The notes under the pieces: model-generated
The model's database searches: none
Told to the model about the DNA's origin: nothing
Seen by the model: only the letters and a program-made list of their open reading frames with translations
DNA from: Victivallis vadensis
GTDB lineage: Bacteria; Verrucomicrobiota; Lentisphaeria; Victivallales; GWF2-50-93
Assembly: GCA_945883805.1 (NCBI GenBank)
Contig: CAMCYE010000004.1
Location: 1-64,000, forward strand
DNA length: 64,000 bases
Direction of reading: 5' to 3'
Translations under genes and position numbers: made by a program
Shown here: piece after piece, positions 39,934-49,765 of the stretch
Layout: each line of letters starts with the position of its first letter
How positions within the stretch are numbered: the stretch's first letter is position 1

Positions 39934-42375
39934 ATGAGTATCAAAGGATCGTTTCTAAAAGGGTCGGCGCTTCTTGCAGCCGTCCTGTGTTCAAACTCAA
40001 CAGTGTTCGCCGGCGAGGCCGACATCAAGATTCCGGACCTGAGCCAGATCACGTTTGACATTCTCGGGGCCAGAGTCTCGGGACTTTCACTCATGTACGC
40101 CGGTCTCGTCGTATGCTTCATCGGCCTTATTTTCGGCTGGGTACAGTACAAGCAGACAAAAAACCTGCCTGTCCACAAATCCATGGCCGATGTTTCCCAG
40201 ACAATATGGGAAACCTGCAAGACATATCTTTTCCAGCAGGGCAAATTCCTTGCAATCCTGTGGGTGCTGATCGGCGCATGCATGATCTACTATTTCGGTT
40301 TCCTGAACAAGATGTCGATATCCAACGTAGCCGTGATCCTCGCTTGTTCCATACTCGGAATTCTCGGGTCATACGGTGTCGCATGGTTCGGCATAAGGAT
40401 CAACACAAGGGCGAATTCCCGCTCGGCTTTCGCTGCACTCCGCGGAACTCCCTGGCTCGCCCTCGCAATCCCGCTCAAATCGGGAATGAGCGTAGGACTT
40501 CTCCTGGTGAGCGTTGAGCTCTTCTTCATGATCTGCATCCTCACACTTCTCCCCACACACCTTGTCGGCGCATGCTTCATCGGATTCGCAATCGGCGAAT
40601 CGCTTGGCGCAAGCGTACTCAGGATCTGCGGTGGAATATTCACAAAAATCGCGGACATCGGCTCCGACCTCATGAAAATCGTCTTCAAACTCCCCGAAGA
40701 CGATCCAAAAAATCCCGGTGTCATAGCCGACTGCACCGGTGACAATGCCGGCGATAGCGTAGGCCCGACGGCCGACGGATTTGAGACTTACGGGGTCACC
40801 GGCGTTGCAATCATCGCATTCCTCGCCCTCGCCCTCGCCGGAAACCCGGATCTCTGCGGAAAACTCATCATCTGGCTTTTCGTAATGAGAGTCCTAATGA
40901 TCATCACATCCATCGTATCATATTTCGCCAACGATTCGATTTGCACGTCAAAGTACAAAGATGCAAAAGAATTCGACGCGGAACATCCGATGACACAGCT
41001 TGTCTGGATAACATCGATTATTTCAATACTCGTGACATACGTCGCCAGTTATCTGCTGCTTCCTCCAGATGAGACGAACCTCTATCCCAACCTCTGGTGG
41101 GTGCTTTCCACAATCATCAGCTGCGGAACCCTTGCGGGCGCGCTGATTCCGGAATTCACCAAAATCTTCACAAGCACCAAGGCGAAGCACGTCAAGGAAG
41201 TTGTCAACTCCTCAAAACACGGTGGAGCATCTCTCAATATCCTTTCCGGACTTGTCGCTGGAAACTTCTCGGCTTTCTGGGAAGGCCTCCTTATCCTGGT
41301 GCTGATGTTTGTCAGCTACATTATCTCAGGAAACGCGGACCTCCTTGCAATTTTCCCGAAGGGGCTTGAGTTTGCAGCGCCCATCTTCGCATTCGGCCTG
41401 GTGGCGTTCGGTTTCCTCGGAATGGGTCCGGTGACAATCGCCGTCGACAGCTTCGGTCCTGTTTCGGATAACGCACAGTCGGTATATGAACTCAGCCGCA
41501 TAGAATCAATCCCCAACATCAAAGAGGAGATCAAGAGGGATTTCGGCTTCGAACCCAACTTCGAGACGGCCAAGCACAATCTCGAAAAGAACGATGGAGC
41601 AGGCAATACTTTCAAGGCGACAGCCAAACCGGTACTCATCGGTACGGCGGTTGTCGGTGCGACAACAATGATCTTCGGCATAATCCTGCTTCTCAACAAG
41701 ACAGGCGATACGGCAGGAAAGATTATAGAGAAACTGAGCCTTGTCCAGCCGGAAATCATCCTTGGAATCCTCATGGGTGGCGCTGTAATCTACTGGTTCA
41801 CCGGCGCATCGATACAGGCCGTTGTGACAGGTGCCTACAGAGCCGTGGTCTACATCAAGGAAAACATTAAATTCGACGCCGAGCACGCTTCAATCAAGGA
41901 CAGCAAGGAAGTTGTCAAGATTTGCACCGTCTACGCCCAAAAGGGAATGTGGAACATATTCATCGCAATATTCTGTTTCGCGCTCGCCCTCCCATTCTTC
42001 AATCCGATATTCTTTGTCGGATATCTCATCGGTATAGCATTCTTCGGACTGTACCAAGCGATATTCATGGCAAACGCAGGCGGTGCATGGGATAACGCAA
42101 AGAAGATCGTAGAAGTGGACCTCCGTCAGAAAAACACTCCGCTCCATGAAGCGAGTGTTGTCGGCGACACTGTCGGCGACCCCTTCAAAGACACTTCTTC
42201 CGTGGCAATGAACCCGGTTATCAAGTTCACGACACTCTTCGGACTTCTCGCCGTTGAAATCGCCGTGACAATGACAGACACCACCGTAAAAACGGTGATA
42301 GCCGCAGTGTTCTTCGCAATAGCTCTTGTCTTCGTCTACCGCTCATTCTATTGCATGAGAATTCCGGAAGAATAA
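39934..42375 (+). CDS. hppA: Membrane-bound ion-translocating pyrophosphatase (divergent subclass)
   Basis: PEDDPKNPGVIADCTGDNAGDSVGPTADGFETYGVTG, GNTFKATAK, DTVGDPFKDTSSVAMNPVIK. Confidence 0.95.
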   Translation: MSIKGSFLKGSALLAAVLCSNSTVFAGEADIKIPDLSQITFDILGARVSGLSLMYAGLVVCFIGLIFGWVQYKQTKNLPVHKSMADVSQTIWETCKTYLFQQGKFLAILWVLIGACMIYYFGFLNKMSISNVAVILACSILGILGSYGVAWFGIRINTRANSRSAFAALRGTPWLALAIPLKSGMSVGLLLVSVELFFMICILTLLPTHLVGACFIGFAIGESLGASVLRICGGIFTKIADIGSDLMKIVFKLPEDDPKNPGVIADCTGDNAGDSVGPTADGFETYGVTGVAIIAFLALALAGNPDLCGKLIIWLFVMRVLMIITSIVSYFANDSICTSKYKDAKEFDAEHPMTQLVWITSIISILVTYVASYLLLPPDETNLYPNLWWVLSTIISCGTLAGALIPEFTKIFTSTKAKHVKEVVNSSKHGGASLNILSGLVAGNFSAFWEGLLILVLMFVSYIISGNADLLAIFPKGLEFAAPIFAFGLVAFGFLGMGPVTIAVDSFGPVSDNAQSVYELSRIESIPNIKEEIKRDFGFEPNFETAKHNLEKNDGAGNTFKATAKPVLIGTAVVGATTMIFGIILLLNKTGDTAGKIIEKLSLVQPEIILGILMGGAVIYWFTGASIQAVVTGAYRAVVYIKENIKFDAEHASIKDSKEVVKICTVYAQKGMWNIFIAIFCFALALPFFNPIFFVGYLIGIAFFGLYQAIFMANAGGAWDNAKKIVEVDLRQKNTPLHEASVVGDTVGDPFKDTSSVAMNPVIKFTTLFGLLAVEIAVTMTDTTVKTVIAAVFFAIALVFVYRSFYCMRIPEE

Positions 42376-42402
42376 AAAAAACCTGGAATTGACTTGAAAA
42401 TC

Positions 42403-42446
42403 AGGCCCCGGACACTATAATGAATAGTGTCTGGGGCCTTTCTTTG
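42403..42446 (+). terminator. Terminator of hppA
   Basis: AGGCCCCGGACACTATAATGAATAGTGTCTGGGGCCTTTCTTT. Confidence 0.85.
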
Positions 42447-42517
42447 CATGGCATGGGCAAATTGACCAGTAATCAGCGCCTGACTGCGGAGGGCGCAGTT
42501 TTATCAATAAGAAACTT

Positions 42518-42660
42518 TTAAAGGCTCACACTAAAGTGTGAACTCCAAATTTTGGAGTCCAGCCTTTAGGCTGTTCTTTAGACACGCTAAAGTTTACCTG
42601 CACGCCTGAGGCGTACAAGCCTCAGGCAGCGCCAAAGGCGACCAGGGCTGTGAACTCCAA
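42518..42660. repeat. Composite nested repeat (longest form of the GGAGTTCAC...GTCTTTAGCGTG family, reverse orientation)
   Basis: Reverse complement matches 20261-20323 with one extra internal module. Confidence 0.85.
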
Positions 42661-42774
42661 CATTAAGTTTCAAAGGAGTTGTCAGTCACAGGCAATAAAA
42701 TTTCATTCTGAATTTCCGAAAAACATGAGTTTTTCAATCTCTAAATCTTTAAATCTCTAAATCACCAAATCATC

Positions 42775-43026
42775 ATGTGCCTGGCAATACCAATGAAAAT
42801 AGTCTCCATCAAGTCCGACGGACGGACAGGATGCGCCGAGTATGACGGTATTAAACGCGATGTAAACCTTTCGCTCATCGACAAGCCGCAGATAGGCGAC
42901 TATGTCATAATCCATGCGGGTTTTGCAATCGAAAAATTCAACATCGAGGAAGCCGAAAAACAGCTCGAACTGTTTCGGGAACTCGCAGATGCGATTGATG
43001 AAGAACGTCCCAAAATGGGCAATTGA
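42775..43026 (+). CDS. hypC: Hydrogenase assembly chaperone HypC/HupF
   Basis: MCLAIPMKIVSIKSDG. Confidence 0.94.
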   Translation: MCLAIPMKIVSIKSDGRTGCAEYDGIKRDVNLSLIDKPQIGDYVIIHAGFAIEKFNIEEAEKQLELFRELADAIDEERPKMGN

Positions 43027-43108
43027 TAATTCACAATTGATAATGGACAATTGACAATTAACAGCTTTGAACTACGGGCTATGAACTCTGAGCTGTGAAG
43101 GACCAGTC

Positions 43109-44197
43109 ATGAAATACATTGATGGATTCAGAAATTCCGAAACCGCAGTCGCCATCAGCAGGCAGATCAAAGAGATTGCCTCCAAAATAGACCGTCAGAT
43201 GACAATTATGGAAGTCTGCGGAACCCACACCATGTCCATTGCGAAATTCGCAATCCGGAGCCTCCTCCCGGAAAACATCCGGCTGGTCAGCGGTCCGGGA
43301 TGTCCGGTCTGCGTGACTCCGCAGGGATATATTGACGCCGCCATCGAACTCGCCGAATGCGGAAAGGTCATTGTGACCTTCGGGGACATGATCAATGTTC
43401 CAGGCACATCTTCCAGCCTTTCCAGGTCGCGTTCATCCGGAACCCACGTTGAAACATGTTATTCCCCGGCGGACGCAGTTGAAATGGCAAATAAATACCT
43501 AGATCGGCAGGTTGTCTTCCTCGCCGTCGGATTCGAGACCACGATCGGACCGGTCGTCAGCATTGTCGATTCCGCACTAAGGGAGAAAATAGAAAACCTG
43601 AGCATCTTCACGACATTCAAGCAGATTCCGCCCGCAATGGAGGCGCTCTCATCCGACAGCGAGCTCAACATCGATGCGTTCCTGTGCCCTGCCCATGTGA
43701 GCGCAATCATAGGCGAAAAGGCATACGAGCCCTTTTCCGCAAAATACAGGAAGCCGTGCGTGATTGCCGGCTTCGAACCGCTTGACATCCTTTCAGGGAT
43801 AAAGATGATAGCGGCCCAGATTTCAAACGGCGAAGCCAAGGTTGAAAACAACTATTCCAGAGTTGTCAAATACGACGGGAACCCCAAGGCGCGTGAATTC
43901 ATAAACACATATCTCGAACCTGCGGACGCCCAGTGGCGCGGCATCGGAAATATTCCGGGAAGCGGACTGTCTCTCAGGAAAAAATTCGAAAAATTTGATT
44001 CGGAGAAAAAATTCGGGATGAAGGTCGATTACAAAATAAATTCCAGCAAGTGCCGGTGCGGAGATGTCTTAAAAGGGAAGATATCCCCGACAGAATGTCC
44101 TCTTTTCGCAAAAGTCTGCACACCCTCCAATCCGTCTGGGCCATGCATGGTAAGCAGTGAAGGCACATGTTCCGCCTGCTATAAGTATTCCAGATAA
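43109..44197 (+). CDS. hypD: Hydrogenase formation protein HypD
   Basis: MEVCGTHTMSIAKFAIRSLLPENIRLVSGPGCPVCVTP, VAGFEPLDIL, MVSSEGTCSA. Confidence 0.96.
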   Translation: MKYIDGFRNSETAVAISRQIKEIASKIDRQMTIMEVCGTHTMSIAKFAIRSLLPENIRLVSGPGCPVCVTPQGYIDAAIELAECGKVIVTFGDMINVPGTSSSLSRSRSSGTHVETCYSPADAVEMANKYLDRQVVFLAVGFETTIGPVVSIVDSALREKIENLSIFTTFKQIPPAMEALSSDSELNIDAFLCPAHVSAIIGEKAYEPFSAKYRKPCVIAGFEPLDILSGIKMIAAQISNGEAKVENNYSRVVKYDGNPKAREFINTYLEPADAQWRGIGNIPGSGLSLRKKFEKFDSEKKFGMKVDYKINSSKCRCGDVLKGKISPTECPLFAKVCTPSNPSGPCMVSSEGTCSACYKYSR

Positions 44198-44367
44198 ATT
44201 TTTCCGCAGGGAAATCTACGATATTTTAAAAAAATATTTATTTCACATTTGCTTTTTCACATTCATGCCTTAACATAAGCGCCTTACTTTTTTGATTTTA
44301 CATAAAAGCAGAAATCTGCCAGATTACAGCAGTATTTTCGCAAAACAATAATAGGTTTCACATAACG

Positions 44368-46251
44368 ATGACTTCAGTCGCCTTTTTAATATTGTTTCCC
44401 CTGATACCGGCGCTGCTTATGCTAGCATGCAAATCAGCGGCGCTCCGGAAGGGTGTCATCATCCTCTCCGCCGCCATAATAGCCATCGCATCAATCAACC
44501 TCGCCTTCAGCGCACCGAAAAACGCGGCACAGTACTTTGAAAATTTCCACCATTTCCTGGGATACATATTGCTTGCAGGTGAAATAGTCCTCGCAATCGC
44601 ACTGCTGTACATGTGTCGGAAACTTCCCTTCAAAAAATTATGGATTCCCCTTCTCGTCGTCATCCAGACCGGAATGATCCTCTGGGCCGAGACCACAGGA
44701 AAAATACCCGAATCAAAATGCATTTTCTTCTTTGACAACCTTTCAATCATAATGGCCGTAATAATCGGAGTCATCGGAAGCCTCATCTGCGTCTACTCCA
44801 TCGGATACATGAACCATTATCACTCCCATCACCATGAAATCCCAGACCGCCGCAAGCTTTTCTTCTTCACAATGTTCGTTTTCCTTTCCGCCATGTTCGG
44901 AATCATCTTCTCAGACAACCTGCTCTGGATATACTTCTTCTGGGAAGTGACCACGTTCTGTTCCTTCATAATGATCGGATACTCCGGAACCGATGAGGCC
45001 GTCGCCAACGCCTTCAAGGCATTGTGGATGAATCTACTGGGCGGAGTGGCATTTGCCGCGGCAATCGTCTACTGCTCGTGCAGTCTCAACATTATCGGTC
45101 TGGATGAGCTGATCACCTCCGGAAAAACGGCCGCCGTCCTACTTCCAGTCATCCTCATCTCGTTTGCGGGACTCACAAAATCCGCGCAGTTTCCGTTCTC
45201 AGGCTGGCTGCTCGGAGCGATGGTCGCCCCGACACCGGTTTCCGCACTGCTCCATTCAAGCACAATGGTTAAGGCGGGCGTCTACATAATCATAAAACTC
45301 GCACCGGCCCTCCACGACACCATCCCCGGAACAATGATTGCATTTATCGGCGCGGTCAGCTTCGTATCCTGCTCGCTCCTCGCAATTTCACAGAGCAATG
45401 CGAAACGTGTCCTGGCATATTCCACAATCGCCAACCTCGGCCTGATTGTCGTATGCGCAGGCGTCGGCTCGGAACTTGCGCTATGGGCCGCAATCCTGCT
45501 GGTCATATTCCACGCAATCGCAAAAGCCCTCCTCTTCCTCTCCGTCGGAACGGTTGAACACCAGATCGGCAGCAGGGATATCGAGGATATGCACGGACTG
45601 GTTTCACCTATGCCGCGAATAACGATGATAATGCTGATAGGCATCACCGGAATGTTCCTAGCACCGTTCGGAATGCTGATTAGCAAATGGGCCGCACTCG
45701 AGGCGCTCGCCCTGAACAACCCCCTGCTCCCGATAGCCGTCATCTTCGGAAGTTCGGCGACACTGTTCTTCTGGGGCAAATGGATGGGAAAACTCATCGC
45801 CGTCACAAACGTCAGATCCGACGCGGAAGACAAGATAGCCCAGGAGGAATGGGTGGTCCTTTCAACGCTCGCCTTCATGACCATCGCCATCTGCGCACTG
45901 TTCCCGTTTGTAGGCATCTACCTCGTCGAACCCCTCTACGGAAGCGACCCGATGCTCAGCAAAGGCAATATAATAATCGTCAGCATACTCATGGGGCTGG
46001 TTCTTCTTGTACCGCTCGGTTTCTGCCTCCACTGGAGGAGACTCAGGAAACCGGATCCGTATCTCTGCGGCGCGGGAATCAAGGACAACTACACCCAGTT
46101 CACAGGTTCTCTCGGTCCGAAAGAATGGAAGCTCAGCAACTATTATCTTGAAAAATACTTCGGGGAAGCAAAGCTTTTCAATCTGAGTGTCTATGTTTCA
46201 ACAATCCTGATATTGATCACAATATCACTCGTATGGTGGGGAAAAGTCTGA
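44368..46251 (+). CDS. echA: Ech-type hydrogenase membrane subunit A (NuoL/antiporter-like)
   Basis: Proton-conducting membrane transporter motifs HSSTMVKAGVYII; first gene of echABCDEF order. Confidence 0.85.
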   Translation: MTSVAFLILFPLIPALLMLACKSAALRKGVIILSAAIIAIASINLAFSAPKNAAQYFENFHHFLGYILLAGEIVLAIALLYMCRKLPFKKLWIPLLVVIQTGMILWAETTGKIPESKCIFFFDNLSIIMAVIIGVIGSLICVYSIGYMNHYHSHHHEIPDRRKLFFFTMFVFLSAMFGIIFSDNLLWIYFFWEVTTFCSFIMIGYSGTDEAVANAFKALWMNLLGGVAFAAAIVYCSCSLNIIGLDELITSGKTAAVLLPVILISFAGLTKSAQFPFSGWLLGAMVAPTPVSALLHSSTMVKAGVYIIIKLAPALHDTIPGTMIAFIGAVSFVSCSLLAISQSNAKRVLAYSTIANLGLIVVCAGVGSELALWAAILLVIFHAIAKALLFLSVGTVEHQIGSRDIEDMHGLVSPMPRITMIMLIGITGMFLAPFGMLISKWAALEALALNNPLLPIAVIFGSSATLFFWGKWMGKLIAVTNVRSDAEDKIAQEEWVVLSTLAFMTIAICALFPFVGIYLVEPLYGSDPMLSKGNIIIVSILMGLVLLVPLGFCLHWRRLRKPDPYLCGAGIKDNYTQFTGSLGPKEWKLSNYYLEKYFGEAKLFNLSVYVSTILILITISLVWWGKV

Positions 46252-46252
46252 A

Positions 46253-47116
46253 ATGAATCTTATATTTGCATCTTTGGCGTTTTTAATATTTGCACCGGTC
46301 GTCTGTGGTCTCCTTGCCGGATTCGACCGCATAATCAGCGCAAGAATGCAGGGCCGTTTCGGGCCCCCGCTCCTTCAGCCATTCTATGACGTGTTCAAGC
46401 TTTTCGAGAAAGAAGACCTGGCGCTCAACAGGTTCTTCCACAGCTTTTACCTGATATGCTATCTCGTCTTCATGCTCGCAAGCGGAATCCTCTTCTTCAC
46501 CGGACAGGATATCCTCCTCGTGATTTTCGCATTCACCCTGGCGGACATATTCCTCGTTCTCGCCGCATACTCGACCAATTCACCCTACAGCTTCATAGGA
46601 GCCGAACGTGAACTTCTCTTGATGATGTCCGCCGAGCCCATGATCCTCATCAGCGCCGTCGGCTTTTTCATGGCCACAAAAAGCTTCAAGGTCGCAGACA
46701 TAGCGACGGCTCCCTCAAATCTGATTGTTTACCTGCCCGGAATTTTCATCGGACTTCTTTTCATACTGACGATAAAACTGCGCAAGTCGCCTTTCGACCT
46801 GTCAACCTCCCATCACGCACATCAGGAAATTGTCAAAGGGATCACCACCGAATTCGCAGGACCATCGCTTGCCATAGTTGAAATAGCCCACTGGTATGAG
46901 ACGGCGATAATGCTAGGATTCATCTTCCTTTTCTTTGCGGCATCCCCGGTTCTCGCCGCAGGCGTGGTCATCGCCGCCTATTTCATTGAAATCCTCATAG
47001 ACAACACTTTCGCTAGGTTCAAATGGGAGCTTGCCCTCAAATCATCATGGACCGTGACACTTATATTCGGCGCGGTAAATCTTATTGTCCTCTTCATAAT
47101 CGACAAGGTTAAATAA
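46253..47116 (+). CDS. echB: Ech-type hydrogenase membrane subunit B (NuoH-like)
   Basis: RMQGRFGPPLLQPFYDVFKLFEKE, RKSPFDLSTSHHAHQEIVKGI. Confidence 0.9.
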   Translation: MNLIFASLAFLIFAPVVCGLLAGFDRIISARMQGRFGPPLLQPFYDVFKLFEKEDLALNRFFHSFYLICYLVFMLASGILFFTGQDILLVIFAFTLADIFLVLAAYSTNSPYSFIGAERELLLMMSAEPMILISAVGFFMATKSFKVADIATAPSNLIVYLPGIFIGLLFILTIKLRKSPFDLSTSHHAHQEIVKGITTEFAGPSLAIVEIAHWYETAIMLGFIFLFFAASPVLAAGVVIAAYFIEILIDNTFARFKWELALKSSWTVTLIFGAVNLIVLFIIDKVK

Positions 47117-47117
47117 C

Positions 47118-47588
47118 ATGTCATTCCTCACAAAATCACCATGGATAATGCATTACGACGGCTCAAGCTGCAATGGCTGCGACATTGAAGTGCTCGCCTG
47201 CCTCACACCTATGTATGATGTTGAAAGATTCGGAATAGTCAACACCGGAAACCCGAAACATTCCGACATCCTCCTCATTACCGGCTATGTGAACACCCAG
47301 AATGTGGATGTGATCAAAAACATATACGCCAAAATGCCGGATCCGAAGGTCGTTGTGGCAATAGGCATCTGCGCCTCAACGGGCAACTTTTTCAGAGAGT
47401 GCTACAATGCCGTCGGCGGAATAGACACCGTCATTCCGGTTGATGTCTATGTCCCGGGCTGTGCCGCAAGACCCGAAGCGATAATTGACGGTGTCGTACA
47501 GGCGCTCAGCATTCTGGAAGCGAAAAAGAAGACAAACCGCAAGGCAGGAAGCGCCACGGCAACCATCAAGGACGGGAAACATGATTGA
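47118..47588 (+). CDS. echC: Ech-type hydrogenase small subunit (NuoB-like)
   Basis: GSSCNGCDIEVLACLTPMYDVER, IGICASTGN, VYVPGCAARPEAI. Confidence 0.92.
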   Translation: MSFLTKSPWIMHYDGSSCNGCDIEVLACLTPMYDVERFGIVNTGNPKHSDILLITGYVNTQNVDVIKNIYAKMPDPKVVVAIGICASTGNFFRECYNAVGGIDTVIPVDVYVPGCAARPEAIIDGVVQALSILEAKKKTNRKAGSATATIKDGKHD

Positions 47589-47982
47589 AAAACAGGAAAC
47601 AGTAAATATAAACAGCAATGACGAGCTCATGAAAAACGTATCGGCAATGATGGCCGAAGGCTACAGGCTCGCAGTCATCAGCTGTACGAAACTGGATCAC
47701 TTCCAGATCGACTACAGCTTCGACAGGAACTATGAATTCAGGAATTTCAGGTTCACAGTACCCCTGGAAAAACCGGAAATGCAGAGCATAAGCGGAATTT
47801 ACACAAACGCCTTCACATACGAAAACGAAATCCACGACCTATTCGGAATCGTCGTCCACAACCTCAACATCAATTACGGCGGAAAATTCTACAGGATAAA
47901 TGTCAAAGCGCCCTTCAGCACCATAAAGAAAGCTGTCGCCGTCGCCACCGCCTCAGAAGAAGGAAAGACTCAAAATGCCTAG
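47581..47982 (+). CDS. echD: Ech-type hydrogenase subunit D (NuoC-like)
   Basis: Position in operon; YENEIHDLFGIVVHNLNINYGG. Confidence 0.85.
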   Translation: MIEKQETVNINSNDELMKNVSAMMAEGYRLAVISCTKLDHFQIDYSFDRNYEFRNFRFTVPLEKPEMQSISGIYTNAFTYENEIHDLFGIVVHNLNINYGGKFYRINVKAPFSTIKKAVAVATASEEGKTQNA

Positions 47983-49054
47983 ACGCACCATCATACCTTT
48001 CGGGCCACAGCATCCGGTACTGCCGGAACCCATCCATATCGACATCTCAGTGAGGGATGAAAAAGTCGTCGAGGCGATTCCGTCCTTCGGATTCATCCAT
48101 CGCGGACTCGAACTGCTTGTCGACAAGAAAGATTTCAATGACATGACGTTCATCGCCGAACGCATCTGCGGAATATGCAGTTTCATCCACGGACAGGGCT
48201 ACGTGCAGGGGATAGAGGAAATCATGAACATCGAGATTCCCGGAAGAGCCAAATATCTCCGTGTCATCTGGGCGGAACTTTCCAGGATTCACAGTCATCT
48301 GCTCTGGCTCGGACTCGCGGCCGATGCCGCCGGTTTCGAAAGCCTTTTCATGCACTGCTGGCGCATACGCGAGAAAATCCTCGACATCTTTGAGGAGACA
48401 ACCGGAGGAAGAGTCATCTTCGGCGTCTGCAAGGTCGGCGGCACAAGGAAAGATGTCGACAATGACACACTGAAAAGAATAGTCCAGGTATTGAAAACAG
48501 TGGAATCCGACTACAGGGAGATCGCAAAAGTCTTCGCCGAAGATTATTCTGTGAAACACAGGTTTTCCAATGTGGGCGTGCTTTCAAAGGACGATGCCTA
48601 TAAACTCGGCGCCGTCGGCCCAGTTCTCAGGGCCAGCGGAATAGCGCAGGACACGAGAAAACTCGGCTATGCCGCCTACGGCGACCTAAGCTTCGAGCCG
48701 ATCGTTGAAACCACCTGCGACTGCCATGCGCGGGGAATGGTTCGAGTCCGCGAAGTCTATCAGTCCATTGACCTCATCGAACAGGCTGTCGGAAAAATAC
48801 CAGAAGGTCCTGTCGATGTGAAAGTGACAGGTTTTCCGAAAGGCGAATTTTTCTCCAGACTTGAACAGCCCAGAGGCGAAGTGATTTACTATATCAAGGG
48901 AAACGGTACAAAACACCTTGACAGATATCGTGTCCGCACTCCTACTTTTTCAAATGTGGCCCCTCTCGTAAAAATGCTTGAAGGCTGCGATTTTGCGGAC
49001 GTTCCGGTTATAATCCTATGTATTGACCCATGCATCAGCTGCGCGGAAAGGTAA
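47975..49054 (+). CDS. echE: Ech-type [NiFe] hydrogenase large subunit (group 4)
   Basis: AERICGICSFIHGQGYVQ and C-terminal CIDPCISCAER (four Ni-ligand cysteines). Confidence 0.94.
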   Translation: MPRRTIIPFGPQHPVLPEPIHIDISVRDEKVVEAIPSFGFIHRGLELLVDKKDFNDMTFIAERICGICSFIHGQGYVQGIEEIMNIEIPGRAKYLRVIWAELSRIHSHLLWLGLAADAAGFESLFMHCWRIREKILDIFEETTGGRVIFGVCKVGGTRKDVDNDTLKRIVQVLKTVESDYREIAKVFAEDYSVKHRFSNVGVLSKDDAYKLGAVGPVLRASGIAQDTRKLGYAAYGDLSFEPIVETTCDCHARGMVRVREVYQSIDLIEQAVGKIPEGPVDVKVTGFPKGEFFSRLEQPRGEVIYYIKGNGTKHLDRYRVRTPTFSNVAPLVKMLEGCDFADVPVIILCIDPCISCAER

Positions 49055-49058
49055 TCCA

Positions 49059-49457
49059 ATGCCAATTAATCCATTCGTAAAAATGACCGCTACGGTAATC
49101 AGAAGCCTTCTGGGCACATCCTCATGCAAAATGTATCCGTATACAAAGCCGGTATTCTATACAAGAACCCGCGGACATATCAGCATTGATACGGAAAAAT
49201 GCATCCTATGCACGCTCTGCGCAAAGAAATGCCCGACATACGCGCTAAAGGTGGACAAGCCCGGCAAAACCTGGAAAATAGAGCGGACAAAATGCATAAT
49301 GTGCCTGGCCTGTGTCACCGCGTGTCCGAAAAAATGCCTGCACACGGAAAACCAGTATTCCCCTCCGGTATGCTCAAAAACTGAAGAAGTCTTCAACGTC
49401 GAGCCGCCAGCCCCCGCAAAAGCGGAAAGTTGCCCGGATAAAAATGCGTCCGTGTGA
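49059..49457 (+). CDS. echF: Ech-type hydrogenase 2x[4Fe-4S] subunit (NuoI-like)
   Basis: CILCTLCAKKCPTYAL, CIMCLACVTACPKKCL. Confidence 0.9.
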   Translation: MPINPFVKMTATVIRSLLGTSSCKMYPYTKPVFYTRTRGHISIDTEKCILCTLCAKKCPTYALKVDKPGKTWKIERTKCIMCLACVTACPKKCLHTENQYSPPVCSKTEEVFNVEPPAPAKAESCPDKNASV

Positions 49458-49614
49458 TGGTCGTCAGTCGCTAGTCGTCAGTCGCTGGTTGTAAAACAAT
49501 CAGAAAACACTTGAAATTCCATCTGTAGACGTGTTACTTTTATCCACCATAGAAGATCACTGACGCATTCCTACAAATCCGTATAAACGCGATAAGTACA
49601 GTCTTTACTTGGTT

Positions 49615-49737
49615 GAGGTAATTTCAAAACTAGGAATTCAGGAGTCAGAAGACAGGAGACAGAATTGAATTTGAACTCAAATTCGGTTTTATTCCGAATC
49701 CTGGCTTCTGAATTCTGACTACTTTTGAAATTGGCTC
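49615..49737. repeat. Shell element GAGGTAATTTCAAAAC...TTTTGAAATTGGCTC with AGGAGTCAGAAGACAGGAGACAG payload
   Basis: Termini related to 9491-9617 and 52001-52113; payload unrelated. Confidence 0.8.
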
Positions 49738-49765
49738 GGTTATTGGACATTTCCGCCATGGCGGA

